DNA of 64,000 nt from Talpa occidentalis (taxonomy: Eukaryota > Chordata > Mammalia > Eulipotyphla > Talpidae), in NCBI RefSeq assembly GCF_014898055.3, contig NW_023602073.1, positions 83,804,678 to 83,868,677 on the forward strand, in the 5' to 3' direction. Below the pieces are notes generated by a model. The model made no database searches and was not told the origin of the DNA. It was given only the letters and a program-made list of their open reading frames with translations. The position numbers and the translations under genes were made by a program. Of the stretch, positions 1-10,640 are shown one piece after another (position 1 is the first letter of the stretch; each line of letters opens with the position of its first letter).

Positions 1-333
1 TCCCTTGTGCCAGTTGACCATCTGCAGGTTTTCTATGGAGAAGTGTCTATTTAGCACTTCCACCATTTTTTGTTGGACTGTTTGTTTTCTTTTTGTTGAG
101 TTGTATGATTTCTTTATAGATCTTGGATATTAGCCCCTTGTGACTTGTATGTTGCAGAAATGTTTTCTCCTACTCAGTGGGATATCTTAGTATCATTGTT
201 TCTTTCACTGTGCAGAAACTTTAGTTTGATGTATTCTCATTTGCTTATTTTTGCTTTTGTTCTCTTTGTTGTTGGAATCAAGTTCTCAAAGTCATCACTA
301 AAGTCAAAGTCACGTTTTAAAATGCTTTTGGGG
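1..333 (-). mobile_element. L1 ORF2 fragment, antisense, cut by window start
   Basis: Read on the minus strand, this stretch matches the C-terminal part of mammalian L1 ORF2. On the plus strand it shows the familiar antisense wording (GGAGAAGTGTCTATTTAG, then TTGGATATTAGCCCCTTGTG and a TGCAGAAACTTTAGTTTGATG-like segment). The frame is broken. It runs off the window edge, so its full size is unknown. The right limit is set where the similarity stops before an A/T-rich junction. Confidence 0.7.
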
Positions 334-625
334 GTGATTTTTATTATTATTGAAATAAACTTGGTTTACAATACTATATATGAGTTAAAGCAATAGGTTC
401 TCACCTCAGATGTATATCATTAAATCACACCTTTACTAGAGCATCCATATCCCTTTACCATAGGCCCATGGGCCCCTCCCCACTTTTGTTCCCACCTCAC
501 CCTCCCCAGTAGTAGCCTCAAATCTGTAGTAATATTTTTAGTATTTGTTTTCATTTAGTTTTGTCATTTCCTTGGTTTAGTTTCACTGTATTCCACATAT
601 GTATGACATCATACAAAATAGAAGA
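334..625 (-). mobile_element. Old L1 3'-end fragment, antisense
   Basis: A T-rich start (TTTTTATTATTATTG) is followed by TTGGTTTACAATACTATATA, a C-rich tract (GGGCCCCTCCCCACTTTTG) and TTCCACATATGTATGACATC. This is the order seen in the antisense 3' UTR of older mammalian L1 families. It lies next to the ORF2 fragment on the same strand, but the order does not fit one continuous element, so I read it as a separate insertion. Subfamily not assigned. Confidence 0.5.
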
Positions 626-1787
626 TTTTTTTTTTCTTTTGTCTTTTCATGGGGCTTCTTGATGATTTCTGATTCAATCCTGAATTGCAACATATGGTCA
701 TTCAAAAGTAATTTTCTTCCCTTGAAATGATCATGTCATGTTTTAAAACTATCATTAATTTAATTTTATATAACTTTAATGATTATCATGAGTCACATCA
801 TTTTTATTGTATAGGTTTAAATATTAATTATTAATTATTAAATTACATTAATATTAACAAGACTTAAATTTCAAGCTAAATATCTTAATTTCATATGCTT
901 AGATTTCATGCTAGTTGTTTTGTTATGATTGTACAGGTTTAATGTTTCAAAATTTTTGGAACAAAGAATGCATAGAGGTAAATAACTTCTTTGAAAATTA
1001 AAAATAGCGATAATCTATAACTTAAAGTTGCTAAATGAAACTAATATAAACTCTTAGGAATCACATTTCAGACTGATTAATTTGCAAATCATAGCTATAT
1101 CAGCAAGGTAGCTTTTAGTCATGGGCTCCCTGTTGTATTTCTCCTGACACTATTTTAATAATATTCTGACAGGATCCAGAGAATCAATTTTGATCACTGT
1201 CACTCTGTTTTTCCTTCAATGCATCTAGGTAATTATTAACTTAGCTTTGCTAATTATCATCACTCTATTTACAAGCAATCTCAAGCACCTTCTCAAATGG
1301 AAGTGATCTATATGTACCCTTGAAGTTCCAGATGTTTCAGTTGTCATTTATTATGCCTTTTGCTTTCTTCTTTGTGTCTAGTAACCTCAGATATGCAATT
1401 TATACTTTCAGTTATTGACAAACTGGTGGAAGTTCAGAACCACATTTTCCCCCATCTTCCAATATGCCTAGAAGAGCATCAACATAGAGTAGACATTTAA
1501 GGGCTAAGGAACAAATGAATGAATTAACAAATGAATGAGTATTGTTATATTTTCCTCTTCCCTTTAAGCTCCTCTCTCATGCAACCTTGGTTAAAATTCT
1601 TCCTTTCAACCACATGTGGAGATTTCTTCATAAATGTTGACATTTACCATATTTCAATATAAATTATTGGATATCTACTTAGGAAAAAGCATTATATTAA
1701 CAGGATAAGTTGTAGACAGAGTAGAAAAGACCCTGAAAGAGAAAAAATATAATTTCTACCTTTACATGTATATGGAGAAATATATAA

Positions 1788-1818
<31 letters not shown>

Positions 1819-1933
1819 CACAGACAGATATAGATATAAAATGCATTTATATATTGTATATAATCTATTATAAGCTTTCAAATAAGATCACAAATTTGTA
1901 GAAAGTATCAGATACATTTTATATATCTTTACT
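626..1933. other. AT-rich non-genic stretch
   Basis: No coding region is recognisable. About 1460-1545 ends in AACAAATGAATGAATTAACA, which resembles the 3' tail of an L2 element, but the match is too short to claim. A TA microsatellite is listed separately. The rest looks like unique, very AT-rich sequence. Confidence 0.5.
1796..1820. repeat. (TA)n microsatellite
   Basis: About 25 bp of uninterrupted TA dinucleotides, flanked by CATACA and CACAGACAGA. Confidence 0.95.
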
Positions 1934-2145
1934 ACTAATTTTTAAGAATCACCACAGGGAGAGGTGGGGGCATGGGGAGCAAAGGGAGGAGGGGCCCAGT
2001 GGATTATGGGGGAAAATTATGGTAACTTTGTTGGTAGATACAGTGTGGTAACATGTATCTGGGGGTCTGAAGCATATACATATAAACCATACACAGTGTT
2101 GTAAACCAATGTTACCTCATTAAAAATAATACAATTTTTAAAAAG
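1934..2145 (+). mobile_element. L1 3'-UTR-like fragment, sense
   Basis: A G-rich tract (GGAGAGGTGGGGGCATGGGG) is followed by AT-rich sequence and an A-rich end (AAAAATAATACAATTTTTAAA). This is the layout of an L1 3' UTR with its tail. It abuts an ORF2 C-terminal fragment in the same orientation, so the two are probably separate insertions or a rearranged copy. Confidence 0.45.
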
Positions 2146-2275
2146 AAGATGTGGTGTATATACACAATGGAATACTACTCAGTTATAAAAAACTATGAAA
2201 AATTGCTGCTTGAGATGACATGGATGGAACTGAAAGGTATTAAGCTAAGTGAAATAAATCAGATGAAGTTGAACT
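2146..2275 (+). mobile_element. L1 ORF2 C-terminal fragment
   Basis: The wording GTGTATATACACAATGGAAT, then TACTACTCAGTTATAAAAAA and ACATGGATGGAACTGAAAGG, is the conserved C-terminal region of L1 ORF2 (MEYYSA.K, TWMEL). Compare 15288-15370 in the longer L1 below. Only about 130 bp remain. Confidence 0.65.
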
Positions 2276-3094
2276 AAAATTTTTTTTGAAGCATCATAAA
2301 TCCTCTCTTTCAGGTAAGCTATTTGGTTTTATCTGTTTTCACAAAAAAATGTGGCTTTTTTGTGCTTTCATTTGATATTGATAACAGATGGTTTCCTTTA
2401 AGTTAAGGTAACACATCAAGCATTTATTGGTCTTCCTCTGATCAAAATTATACTATTAGTTGACAATTTGAGCAACAGTTTATCTTAACTTATTCAAAGA
2501 TTTGTTGTTCTTTCAAAATTCTCAATTTCTATATATAAAACGAATGGCTCCAGATTATGGATATAACCAGGTACTGTAGTTGTTTTTAACTCTTCAGTGT
2601 CAAGTGGCACAAGGGTGGTATTTAGTGGCAGCTATTGGAATTCTTATTTCTGAAATTGATATGCAGCAATTCCAAAAAATATAATATCTGAAATGCCAGT
2701 GATTGATGATAAAATTTGGATAAAAAATTATTGCTGTATTTATAAATTACTGAACAAGGGGAAGCGAATTCCAGATCTCTCCAATCTTCAAGATTTAGTA
2801 GGTTGTGGACTTCTAGTGAGTCTGAACCTGGGACACGATGGGGAGAGAAATCAGACATGGGGGTCTGTCATGTCCAGCATGCAGCAAATATTTATTGTCT
2901 TAGTGCTCATTATATACTATTTTAATTGCAGCAGGTGTAACATCAAATCATACCACATAATGATAACATGTATGAATGATTAGTCTATTTTCTTACTATT
3001 ATCTATTTACTTCAGACAGTAGGGTAGCAGGTGGTTAGTTCTCACACACATAATATTATCGCCTCCTAGCCAGAGCCTGAGAAGTTCGCTCATT
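2276..3094. other. AT-rich non-genic stretch
   Basis: No gene or confident repeat is seen. Overlapping short frames on both strands near 2620-2980 have no recognisable family. Confidence 0.4.
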
Positions 3095-3416
3095 ATTTTG
3101 TTGTTCTCAAACTGTGGAGATGTACGCAGTTCACTTCCAGGCTCTCAACACCAAATCCTGTCACCCAGAGGTTTTCCTCCGAGACGCATGTGTTTTCACA
3201 AGCCTTAAAGACTTGGGTCTAGGTCCTTCTGCTCACTGCGCAGGGTCTCTCCATTTTGTTATTCTCAGACTGTGGAGATGTAGAAGCCTGACTCCACGCA
3301 GGTCACTTTCCAGGCTCTCAACACCAAGTCCTGTCACTCAGGGGTTTTCCTCGGAGACATGTGTTTTCACATGCCTTAGGGACTCGGGTCAAGGCCCTTC
3401 TGCTCACTGCGCGGGG
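3095..3416. repeat. Two-copy GC-rich tandem repeat (about 158-171 bp unit)
   Basis: Copy 1 (about 3095-3244) and copy 2 (about 3253-3416) share CTGTGGAGATGTA, CCAGGCTCTCAACACCAA, CTGTCAC, GGTTTTCCTC, GAGAC, ATGTGTTTTCACA and TCTGCTCACTGCGC in the same order. The offset grows from 158 bp to 171 bp because copy 2 carries an extra block around AAGCCTGACTCCACGCAGG. The region is much richer in GC and CpG than its surroundings. It may be part of an older LTR, but I cannot name it. The solo LTR at 3452 begins 35 bp further right. Confidence 0.8.
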
Positions 3417-3445
3417 TGGCCGCCTCCAATAGTAGGTAATTTGGT

Positions 3446-3451
3446 TAACCC
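3446..3451. repeat. Left TSD of solo LTR (TAACCC)
   Basis: Perfect match to 4497-4502. Together the two repeats fix both LTR boundaries. Confidence 0.85.
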
Positions 3452-4496
3452 TGTAACGGACCAGCGCAGCGGTAGACTGGCAAGGCCATCCCAGGGATGT
3501 GAAACTCGTGCAGGATGGTCAAGGATTCGGCGCATAAATGACAGACAGACACACTTCAAGAGTGAAGATCTGAATGTAATGTGCTCTAAATCATCATACA
3601 CTTTTATACCTTTTTTAAACAATGGATGATTTCATACAAGTTATTTTTCTCAGCATGAGATGTTTAGTCATACAAAAGACATTTACTTTATCATCCAGGT
3701 ACACGTGATTGATGTTCCATGGCATGGAACGCTAAACAATCGCAAGGTTCTGATTACAGGAATCTAAATCTACACAATTATTTTTGCTTACACAGAACAG
3801 CATTCTTTAAGTTAGCTTTTCTTGTTTTGTTTCCCAAAACCACAATTATCAGAAAACATTAATATTTAACTACTGCTACCTTTTACTTTTAGTGATCACG
3901 AGCAATATATTCTCTACGTAAGCATTTTAATTTTTGTGGTGTTCTCATGTGAGAAGTATTATGATTATTCTGAAACTACTTTTACCACACACTATTTTCT
4001 TCATCATGCATTTCCTTGAACTGATTTCACACAAAATAGAAAAAGTAAAGTAGGTAAGAAAATAGTATAATTATAGACTGGTTGCTATGTTGTTTCTTAT
4101 GTAGGAACAATGACCAACTGGTTAATAGTTAAACCGTTTTGTTCCTGACTCCATCAGGCAGCAGGCGTGTTCTCAGCCAAAAGAAGGGTTTTTTTTTACT
4201 GCGGGCTTAATGCCTGGATTAGGTTTACAGGCCTTTACACAGTTGTCTGATTTGAACGCCAAAGGTTATCATAATGAAGCCCCTCGGGGACTGCGCCTGT
4301 CTTAGGTCGTCAGGAGTTGCAGACATGCGGCTGGCCAGTGCCTTCTTTAGTCTGCCCCTGATCTTACCCGTCATTGACTGTCCAGTCCAGCGCACAGGGG
4401 AAGGGGGTCTTATTTACTCTGACTTTCTATGTGTCTGAGTAAAAGCCTCCCTCTTTCCAGTAAGGTCACTGGCGTTCAGCGGCAGGGGCTGCCGCA
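3452..4496 (-). mobile_element. Solo LTR of a class II-like endogenous retrovirus
   Basis: The segment starts TGTAACGG and ends GCCGCA, giving the canonical TG...CA termini. It is bracketed by a perfect 6-bp direct repeat, TAACCC, at 3446-3451 and 4497-4502. The length is 1,045 bp. A 6-bp duplication is usual for class II (ERVK/betaretrovirus-like) integration. No internal retroviral sequence is present, so this is a solo LTR left by LTR-LTR recombination. Minus orientation is preferred because TATAAAAG reads on that strand about 150 bp from the 3' end, leaving room for R-U5. An AGTAAAAGCC stretch near the other end is a weak argument for the opposite orientation. Confidence 0.75.
3601..3608 (-). 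promoter_or_regulatory. TATA-box-like motif of the LTR
   Basis: TATAAAAG on the minus strand, about 150 bp inside the LTR end. It is placed where a U3 core promoter would sit if the LTR reads on the minus strand. Activity is not implied. Confidence 0.4.
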
Positions 4497-4502
4497 TAAC
4501 CC
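4497..4502. repeat. Right TSD of solo LTR (TAACCC)
   Basis: Perfect match to 3446-3451, directly after the terminal CA of the LTR. Confidence 0.85.
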
Positions 4503-5088
4503 CAAGGGTTTCCTGACTGACCAATAATCTTAGATTATGAGAAAAGATTCTTTTGAAATCTTAGTGGATTTGTTTCATAAATTAAATTAGTAAAGAACAA
4601 GGAAGAATTGAAACAGAGAATAATCCAGAGATGAACTGTTGTAAAGGAGCAGAAAATCTTGTAGTATAACAATTCTGTGAAATAAGAAATGATGAACAGG
4701 TAAGGGATTATAAACTCAATAATTTGTGGATTTGAGGTCTGACGTGAAACTCCAAGAGAAAGAACAGTTTCTTTGTCAGTGCCTTTATGAATAGTGTGTC
4801 ATATAGATAATTTACCAGAGGTGACTGTGTTCAATGTCATTCTGAAAGTAGAAATGTGCAATCTGTGGCAAAATATCATACAACTTGAAAAAGATAGCAC
4901 TTTGGTACTGCTCAGATTAAAAAAAATTGAATTAGAGAAAATATTTTCAGAATTAAATTTTGATAATACATTGTATCATTGTAACTTTGCAGATTATGGT
5001 TTTGTATCTTAATATAAAACAAAATCATCAGGTCAGAAAAATTTGAACATCCGTATGGATCCAATATAAGGTAAAAATAATTTCTAAA
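4503..5088. other. AT-rich non-genic stretch
   Basis: Flank between the solo LTR and the first SINE. I see no gene and no named repeat. Confidence 0.4.
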
Positions 5089-5100
5089 ATGACTTCTTAT

Positions 5101-5366
5101 TTTTTTTTTAAGATTTATTTATTTATACAAGACCTGGGGTACAGGCCAGATACACGGGAGGGTGAGAGGATTCACTGGAGACAGAGCAGGGAACAGAACA
5201 GGCAGACTGACGAAATACACTGCTGAGGGGCGCAGCAGGCGAGACAGGAGAGGTCTGCCACACCATGTGGGATTCTCGCCAGCTGGCGGGGATCGAACCC
5301 GCGCTGCAGAGGCTGTGGACAGCTTCACAGTGCGGTGCTCAACTACCTGCATCACCAGGGAGGCCC
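5101..5366 (-). mobile_element. tRNA-headed SINE, older type
   Basis: Read on the minus strand, the tRNA-like head begins GGCCTCCCTGGTGATGCAGG. A B-box-like GGTTCGATCCC follows, then a body, then an A-rich tail, which appears as TTTTTTTTTAAGATTTATTT at the left. The pol III promoter boxes are therefore internal. The TSD is ATGACTTCTYATTTT (5089 onward and 5367 onward, one mismatch). The antisense wording GACCTGGGGTACAGGCC marks the older type. Confidence 0.85.
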
Positions 5367-5510
5367 ATGACTTCTCATTTTAAATCAAAGTAAAATTAAA
5401 AATTTTCACTATGAGTGAAACCCGACATGATCTGTTTCCCCTCAACTACTAAGCTTTTTGCCCTTATTTCCTGCACACTTGATTCCTTTGGATTAGCCTT
5501 TATTAGCTCT

Positions 5511-5822
5511 TTTTTTTTTTTTAATAGAGGCATGTTTTTTATTTATTTATTTGTTTGTTTGTTTGTTTTGTTTATGCATGCACTGGGTACAGTCAGACGC
5601 ACGGGAGGGTGAGAGAATTCACCAGAGCCAGAGCGGGGAGCAGAGCAGGCAGAAGGACCGAGGTACACTGCTGAGGGGAGCAGCGGGCGGCAGGAGAGGT
5701 CTGCGCGCCATGTGGGACCCTCTCCCAGTGGCCAGGGAGCAGCTGGGGATTGAACCGGCGCCGCAGAGGCCACGGGCAGCTTCGCAACCCAGCGCTCAAC
5801 CGCTGAGCCACAGGGGAGGCCC
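5511..5822 (-). mobile_element. tRNA-headed SINE, younger type, long-tail variant
   Basis: This is a younger-type copy (ACTGGGTACAGTCAGACGC) with a head near GGGGAGGCC at the right. The TSD is CTTTAYTAGCTCTT (5498 onward and 5824 onward). Its tail is unusual: before the terminal A-run, in sense view, it holds a (CAAA)n/(TAAA)n stretch followed by ACATGCCTCT. The copy at 31478-31786 shares the same tail. Confidence 0.85.
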
Positions 5823-5837
5823 CCTTTACTAGCTCTT

Positions 5838-6894
5838 GATCTTAAAGGGCAGCAAATTAAGCTTTGAGCCAACCATGTTTTGTCTTATCCATACCAAAGT
5901 AGAGAATGCAATTCTGTAGTAAAGCAGAAAAATGAAGATGAAGAAGAAGCAAAAGTAAGAACACAGGTCAATCCAGAGAGACAGAAAAGAGTAATTATGG
6001 TGTGTTTTATTATCAGGTTTTTGGATTAATTTTGCTTCAGTGAGTTAGCCACAGCTTTATGAAATAAATTTATAGTTGCTGATGTTTCATCTTGTCCTTT
6101 ATTTTATTAAAAGGAATGGACCAGGTTTGTGTTACTTGCAACCTTTTAATACTTGACTAAGATACTTGGCAACTAAAAGCCTTGCTTGCTCTGATTTTCT
6201 TTTTTCTTTTTTTTTGGTAATGCCACCAATTTTAACCTGCTTTGTTTTAGAGCTATTTGGTTACCTGCATAATCAACTTTAGAGATGTGTGAATTTAAGT
6301 TAAAAGATTAGCCCTATTCATTTTTTTATCTACTAAATCATGAAGTATTAACCTTTGCCTGTAATAGGAATTTAAAATATTTATTGGAAGGGAATTACAG
6401 TCTGAAAAGGGAAGAGATGGGATTTTCACCTATCCAAGTTGAATGTTTATTTCAGGTAGATTAGAAATAGCCCGAACCAGTGAAAAAAATCATATCCAAA
6501 GAAATAATTATGTTTATTCAAAGTTATTTAATATAATTAAATACTCTTTCAGCAGTAATAAATATTGTTTCCTTAGGAATGTTTCAAAATCATAACAAAT
6601 GCTATTGTAATTTTTCTCATATTGCTAGAGATTAAGTAATTCTTTAAAAAGCAAGCATGTCCCTTTTAATTAGTTTGAAGACAATAAATTCCAAATGGGA
6701 TTTCACTGACAGTGCTCTTAAAACTTTTATTAATATGAGATATTGGTGTAAGATTATCATTACTCTAATGGCCTTCTTTTTGACAGTGCATGAAATATCC
6801 CCTTCGAATAAAGAGTAAGAGAAACCCTGTAAATATTGTGAATGACTGAACTCCCTTTCTTAGAACGTATATTTTAGAAAGTGTTTAATTATAA
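5838..6894. other. AT-rich non-genic stretch
   Basis: No coding sequence, RNA gene or confident repeat recognised. Confidence 0.4.
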
Positions 6895-7345
6895 ATTCTT
6901 TCTCTGTGCCTTTGAAATGTATATAAATCTTCTCTCAGCCTCCTGCCAATATTAATTCCAGGATTGTCTTTCTCAACGACCTGGGAACTTTGCCTGTGAA
7001 GGGTAGTCATCAAGGAAGTCACTGCCAGTATCATTGACTATTAGTTATCAAATATCTCTGTTTCCTGGGAGGGTAGGAGCTCATTTCTTTGTTCCAAATT
7101 GTAAAATTATCTCCTGCCATGAAGCTATGGGAATGTTTACTTTTCCTTTGTACTAAGGCCAACTACCAAACACAGGTGATCTACAATTTCCCAATTCTAC
7201 CATTTAAACTCTCCAGCCCCCCAAACTTTTCAGTAGGGTTTAATTCACACTGAGTTCTGCTCTCCATCTCTCTATTGCAAGTCTTGAATGAAGTTTCCTT
7301 TGCTTATTTAACTAGGTCTAGTGAAGTTTTTGTTTTGATGTTTTT
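6895..7345 (+). mobile_element. LTR-like segment (class I ERV style), sense
   Basis: The right part reads GCTCTCCATCTCTCTATTGC, then CTTGAATGAAGTTTCCTTTG and TTTTTGTTTTGATG. This is the typical end of a class I LTR, with a degenerate poly(A) signal (AATGAA for AATAAA), a T-rich U5 and an eroded TTGACA-type terminus. The left limit is a guess and no duplication was found. Confidence 0.45.
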
Positions 7346-7346
7346 T

Positions 7347-7930
7347 TGTTGTGGGGAAGAATTCGCCAGAGGCAGAGTAGAAAACAGAAAAGGGGATTTA
7401 CTGAACGATACTGTTGAGAGGAGAAGAACCCAGTGGGGTAGGAAAACATTTTCTCTTGGGCCCTTGATGATAGTTAGTATCACAGATGTGGTGTTTATCA
7501 TGTAATTAATTTATTCAATTCTGATTGTATCCTGGGTTTTTTTTGGGGAGTGGACCATAGCATTTGGGTTCTCAGGCAAGAAAGGGAATAAGGCACCCAG
7601 AGGGCAAGTAAGATAAGAAGCAGGTTTTGGTGCATCTTGTCCTGGAATGTACACATATGTGATTATTACAGCCTGTAAGGATATAAGGCTGTGCATATTA
7701 TAGGAAAGATCTGTGTGTAAGGCCTCTGGAAGGCACTGATTTGCTGAGCACAAGGGTATTGGGCTGATGACATTTCAAAGAAAGTGACAGAAATCCTGGG
7801 TAATATTGTGGCAGAATGATTTGGGGGAAAGACAGAAATATGGCATGTAGCATTAATAAGCTTGATGTTGGGTATGCATTTAACCCTTTCATATTTTCCC
7901 TCAAAATCTTCATTAAAACTCACTGAAAAC
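7347..7930 (-). mobile_element. LTR-like segment, antisense, related to the SINE body
   Basis: It starts TGTTGTGGGG. On the minus strand the first about 100 bp read like R-U5 of an LTR, with an AGTAAA poly(A)-like signal followed by CTCTGCCTCTGGCGAATTCT. In the plus view, GAATTCGCCAGAGGCAGAG and the later TACTGTTGAGAGGAG closely parallel the body of the SINE (GAATTCACCAGAGCCAGAG, TACACTGCTGAGGGGAG). The right boundary is uncertain. It lies head to head with the sense LTR-like segment to its left. Confidence 0.4.
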
Positions 7931-8067
7931 AATCTTTAGGGAAAAAACTGCAGTTGTTGCTGTGGTTTTGATGAGAGAGGATTCTTTATGGTGAAAAGAA
8001 AAGGGCAAAAATTGGTTCAATAAAGGCTCATCTGAGTCAACTACATCAGAATTATCTCTTCATGGGA

Positions 8068-8617
8068 TGCAGGGCAGGCCACCCCAAAATATGCTACTTT
8101 GGCATGTGTATTATTTCAAGCTAAATCAGTCCATGTCCAAAAGACCCAGGAAGTAGTTTATGCCTTCCCTTCTACAGCTTAAAAGATTTAGATAGAAGAC
8201 CTGTTCCAGGAAAAAAGTTATCACCCTAGATAAGTACAACACAAAAAGAGCTAGGTATGGTAGAGTGGGAGGAACGAAGATGTTGCCCATATGTTCACCA
8301 ACATGAATATGTGCTGAATTTGCTCTCTAAAGTTCCTCCCTGACCCATTGTCTTACGTATGGCCCAGCAAATATTTGCTAACCAAATGTGATCTTTTTCA
8401 TCTTTCCATGAACTGTTTTCCTTCTCTTAAATCCTACACCCCTATCTTCCTTCTTAGTCCAAACAACTATTTTGTCTAACCCTCTTTAGGACATTTTATG
8501 CCTGTGTAGATTCCCACTCAGTACACGTTTAAATTGTTAATTTGCCAATGTTGATTTGATTATTTGCCAGTCTATAAGAACCAAGAGGGTAAGGGAGAAT
8601 TGCCCCCTTCCCTGACA
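8068..8617 (+). mobile_element. Ancient LTR-like repeat (class III style)
   Basis: It begins TGCAGGGCAGGCCACCCCAA, continues with AATATGCTACTTTGGCATG, and ends AATTGCCCCCTTCCCTGACA. The start and end resemble ERVL-class LTRs, giving TG...CA termini. The expected 5-bp duplication is not visible (TGGGA against CTCTA), so the boundaries or the class may be wrong. Confidence 0.4.
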
Positions 8618-9794
8618 CTCTAAAAAAGTTTATGCAAATCTCCTTCATCCTGTACAAATGGAAAAAGCAAATCAGCTGGTAATGTTTAACGAGGGTTCAC
8701 GCAATATGGATTTTGCACTAAAATATTAATTGAATTTTATATCTGATCAGAATTAACATTTGTTGTTGACATTGTCCATTTTATGCACTGAACAATATGA
8801 TTTCCATTATTTTTATGCAGCCTGGCTAGACTTACATATATAAGCATGACTTTATTCTTTGATTATGAAATTATTTACTTAGCTAACGTTTATTTGGCTG
8901 CACTATGCTCAAGGGGATAATGCAGAGATGGGTTCCTCAAGTTGAAGTTTTTCATGCTTGAGGAACTGAGCCAGACATCAAAAAGATGATTATGACACGA
9001 TACAACCTGTGCAGTAATAGAGACATTTTGAAAAGGTGTTATTTCGGTATGGGAAAAGCAAGTATTATTTGGATGCAGAGTACATTAGGAAGGATGCTAG
9101 ATAATATAACTGCTTGATCTATGATCTATTACCTTTCATAATAGGACTTTCCTATAGATTTTTATACAGATTTCTAATTATGGTTTGGGGAAGGATCTGT
9201 TCTAATAGCACAAATAAAATTTACTAGAATGTGATTTTTTTTTGTTTTGTTTTCTGGTCAGTTGACAAACATTGATAATAATGTGCTAGCTATAGAGCCT
9301 GGCACCCAAATTTTGGAAAGGGGGAAAAATCAAAGCAATCTGTTCCAAAATGAAGCCAACAAGATATTTCTGCCAAGAGCTGATGGCAGTGTTCTAAACA
9401 GAATCCTCCTTTGATGGTAGAACTGTTTCTCATTTCCTTTTCATTATTGCATATCTTGTTTACATTTGATTAATAAATGCAAATGCGATTGTCATCACAG
9501 AGCAGATAACTTTAAAGTAAATTCTGCTTCTACAGGATTCCTTTAGGCTCTGCCTGGCCCATTGTCTAGGAAATATCACTTTGAGTGCATCTAAGAAACA
9601 CTGAGTAAAAGATCACTGAACATATATTTGGGATTCATTAAGCAGCTACTATAGTTTCCTTGCTAATAGTGAAATTCTGTAATCAGAGCAGTGTGAACAA
9701 GCCCAAAACCTCAAAATCAGTATATGGGTATTTCTTTTTTTCAAGATGAGGCAAAGGAAACCTTAGATAAGGAAGCTATATAGGCACGCAGATA

Positions 9795-9873
9795 TTTGAA
9801 AGTGAATGGTAGTACTAATGTTTTTGTTTAAAAGGATTTAGGAAACTGTGTGATATACATTAGAGGAAAACTA
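9795..9873 (+). repeat. Direct duplication, copy 1 (about 79 bp)
   Basis: This stretch begins TTTGAAAGTGAATGGTAGTA and ends TTAGAGGAAAACTA. It recurs at 10540-10618 with only a few substitutions, 745 bp away in the same orientation. Confidence 0.9.
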
Positions 9874-10539
9874 CAACAGGAAAGTACTTTAAAATCTTGG
9901 ATACAAGATAATGGGGCAGGACATGTCTTCTCAGGGCATCCTCTCTGGTTGTGGTGGTTGGTTCTTCTTTTTGCTGCTAAATTTTATTTGTGGCGAATTT
10001 TACTTTCTGTCATATCTTGGTTCTATATCTATATCTAGTATCTTGAGAAGTTAATGTTCAGCTTCTTGATTAGGATCATTTGTCATCATAAATCAGTCAG
10101 ATTCTAACATCCTTGTGCAAGTATAATTTCCTCCATACCAATATAAGCCAAACCTTAGTAGGCCCTAGAAATATTTGGACATGATTAACTGAAAATGCAG
10201 AATCCCATTTTGAAATTCAGTATAAAAAGGGAAGGCCTAAGAAGCTATACCCTTATGAATATCGCTAGATGATTTTAGCTTTATTTTCTGTTTACATTTT
10301 TTGGTCTACTTTACATCCACCACTTTAATCTTTCTTTTGTAGATTGCTACTTTATGTCCTTTGTTCATGTTTTCCTTTACTTTTTACTGATTTATAAAAT
10401 ATCCTTATTTGTGTTTGCATATATAGAAACAAATATATAATTTTGATATATATTGATAAAAATAGATGGATGAAAATTTGATTTCTTTTGCATATTACAA
10501 AAATATTCTTGTGTTGTTGGCATTTTAATTGTGTATTTG

Positions 10540-10640
10540 TTTGAAAGTGAATGGTAGTACTAACGTTTTTGTTTAAATGGATTTAGGAAAATGTGTGATA
10601 TACATTAGTGGAAAACTAAATATACATTAGAGGAAAACCA
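10540..10640 (+). repeat. Direct duplication, copy 2, with partial third unit
   Basis: 10540-10618 repeats 9795-9873. Directly after it, TATACATTAGAGGAAAAC occurs again (about 10620-10637), a partial extra unit closer to copy 1 (GAGG) than the end of copy 2 (GTGG). Confidence 0.9.

Noticed and set aside
3400..3540. CpG island promoter of a host gene
   Set aside because: The CpG-rich stretch is explained by the tandem repeat and LTR end; no gene follows on either strand.
3114..3629. 171-codon plus-strand frame with internal repeats
   Set aside because: The internal repeat is just the DNA tandem duplication, and the frame runs on into the solo LTR; no protein family fits.
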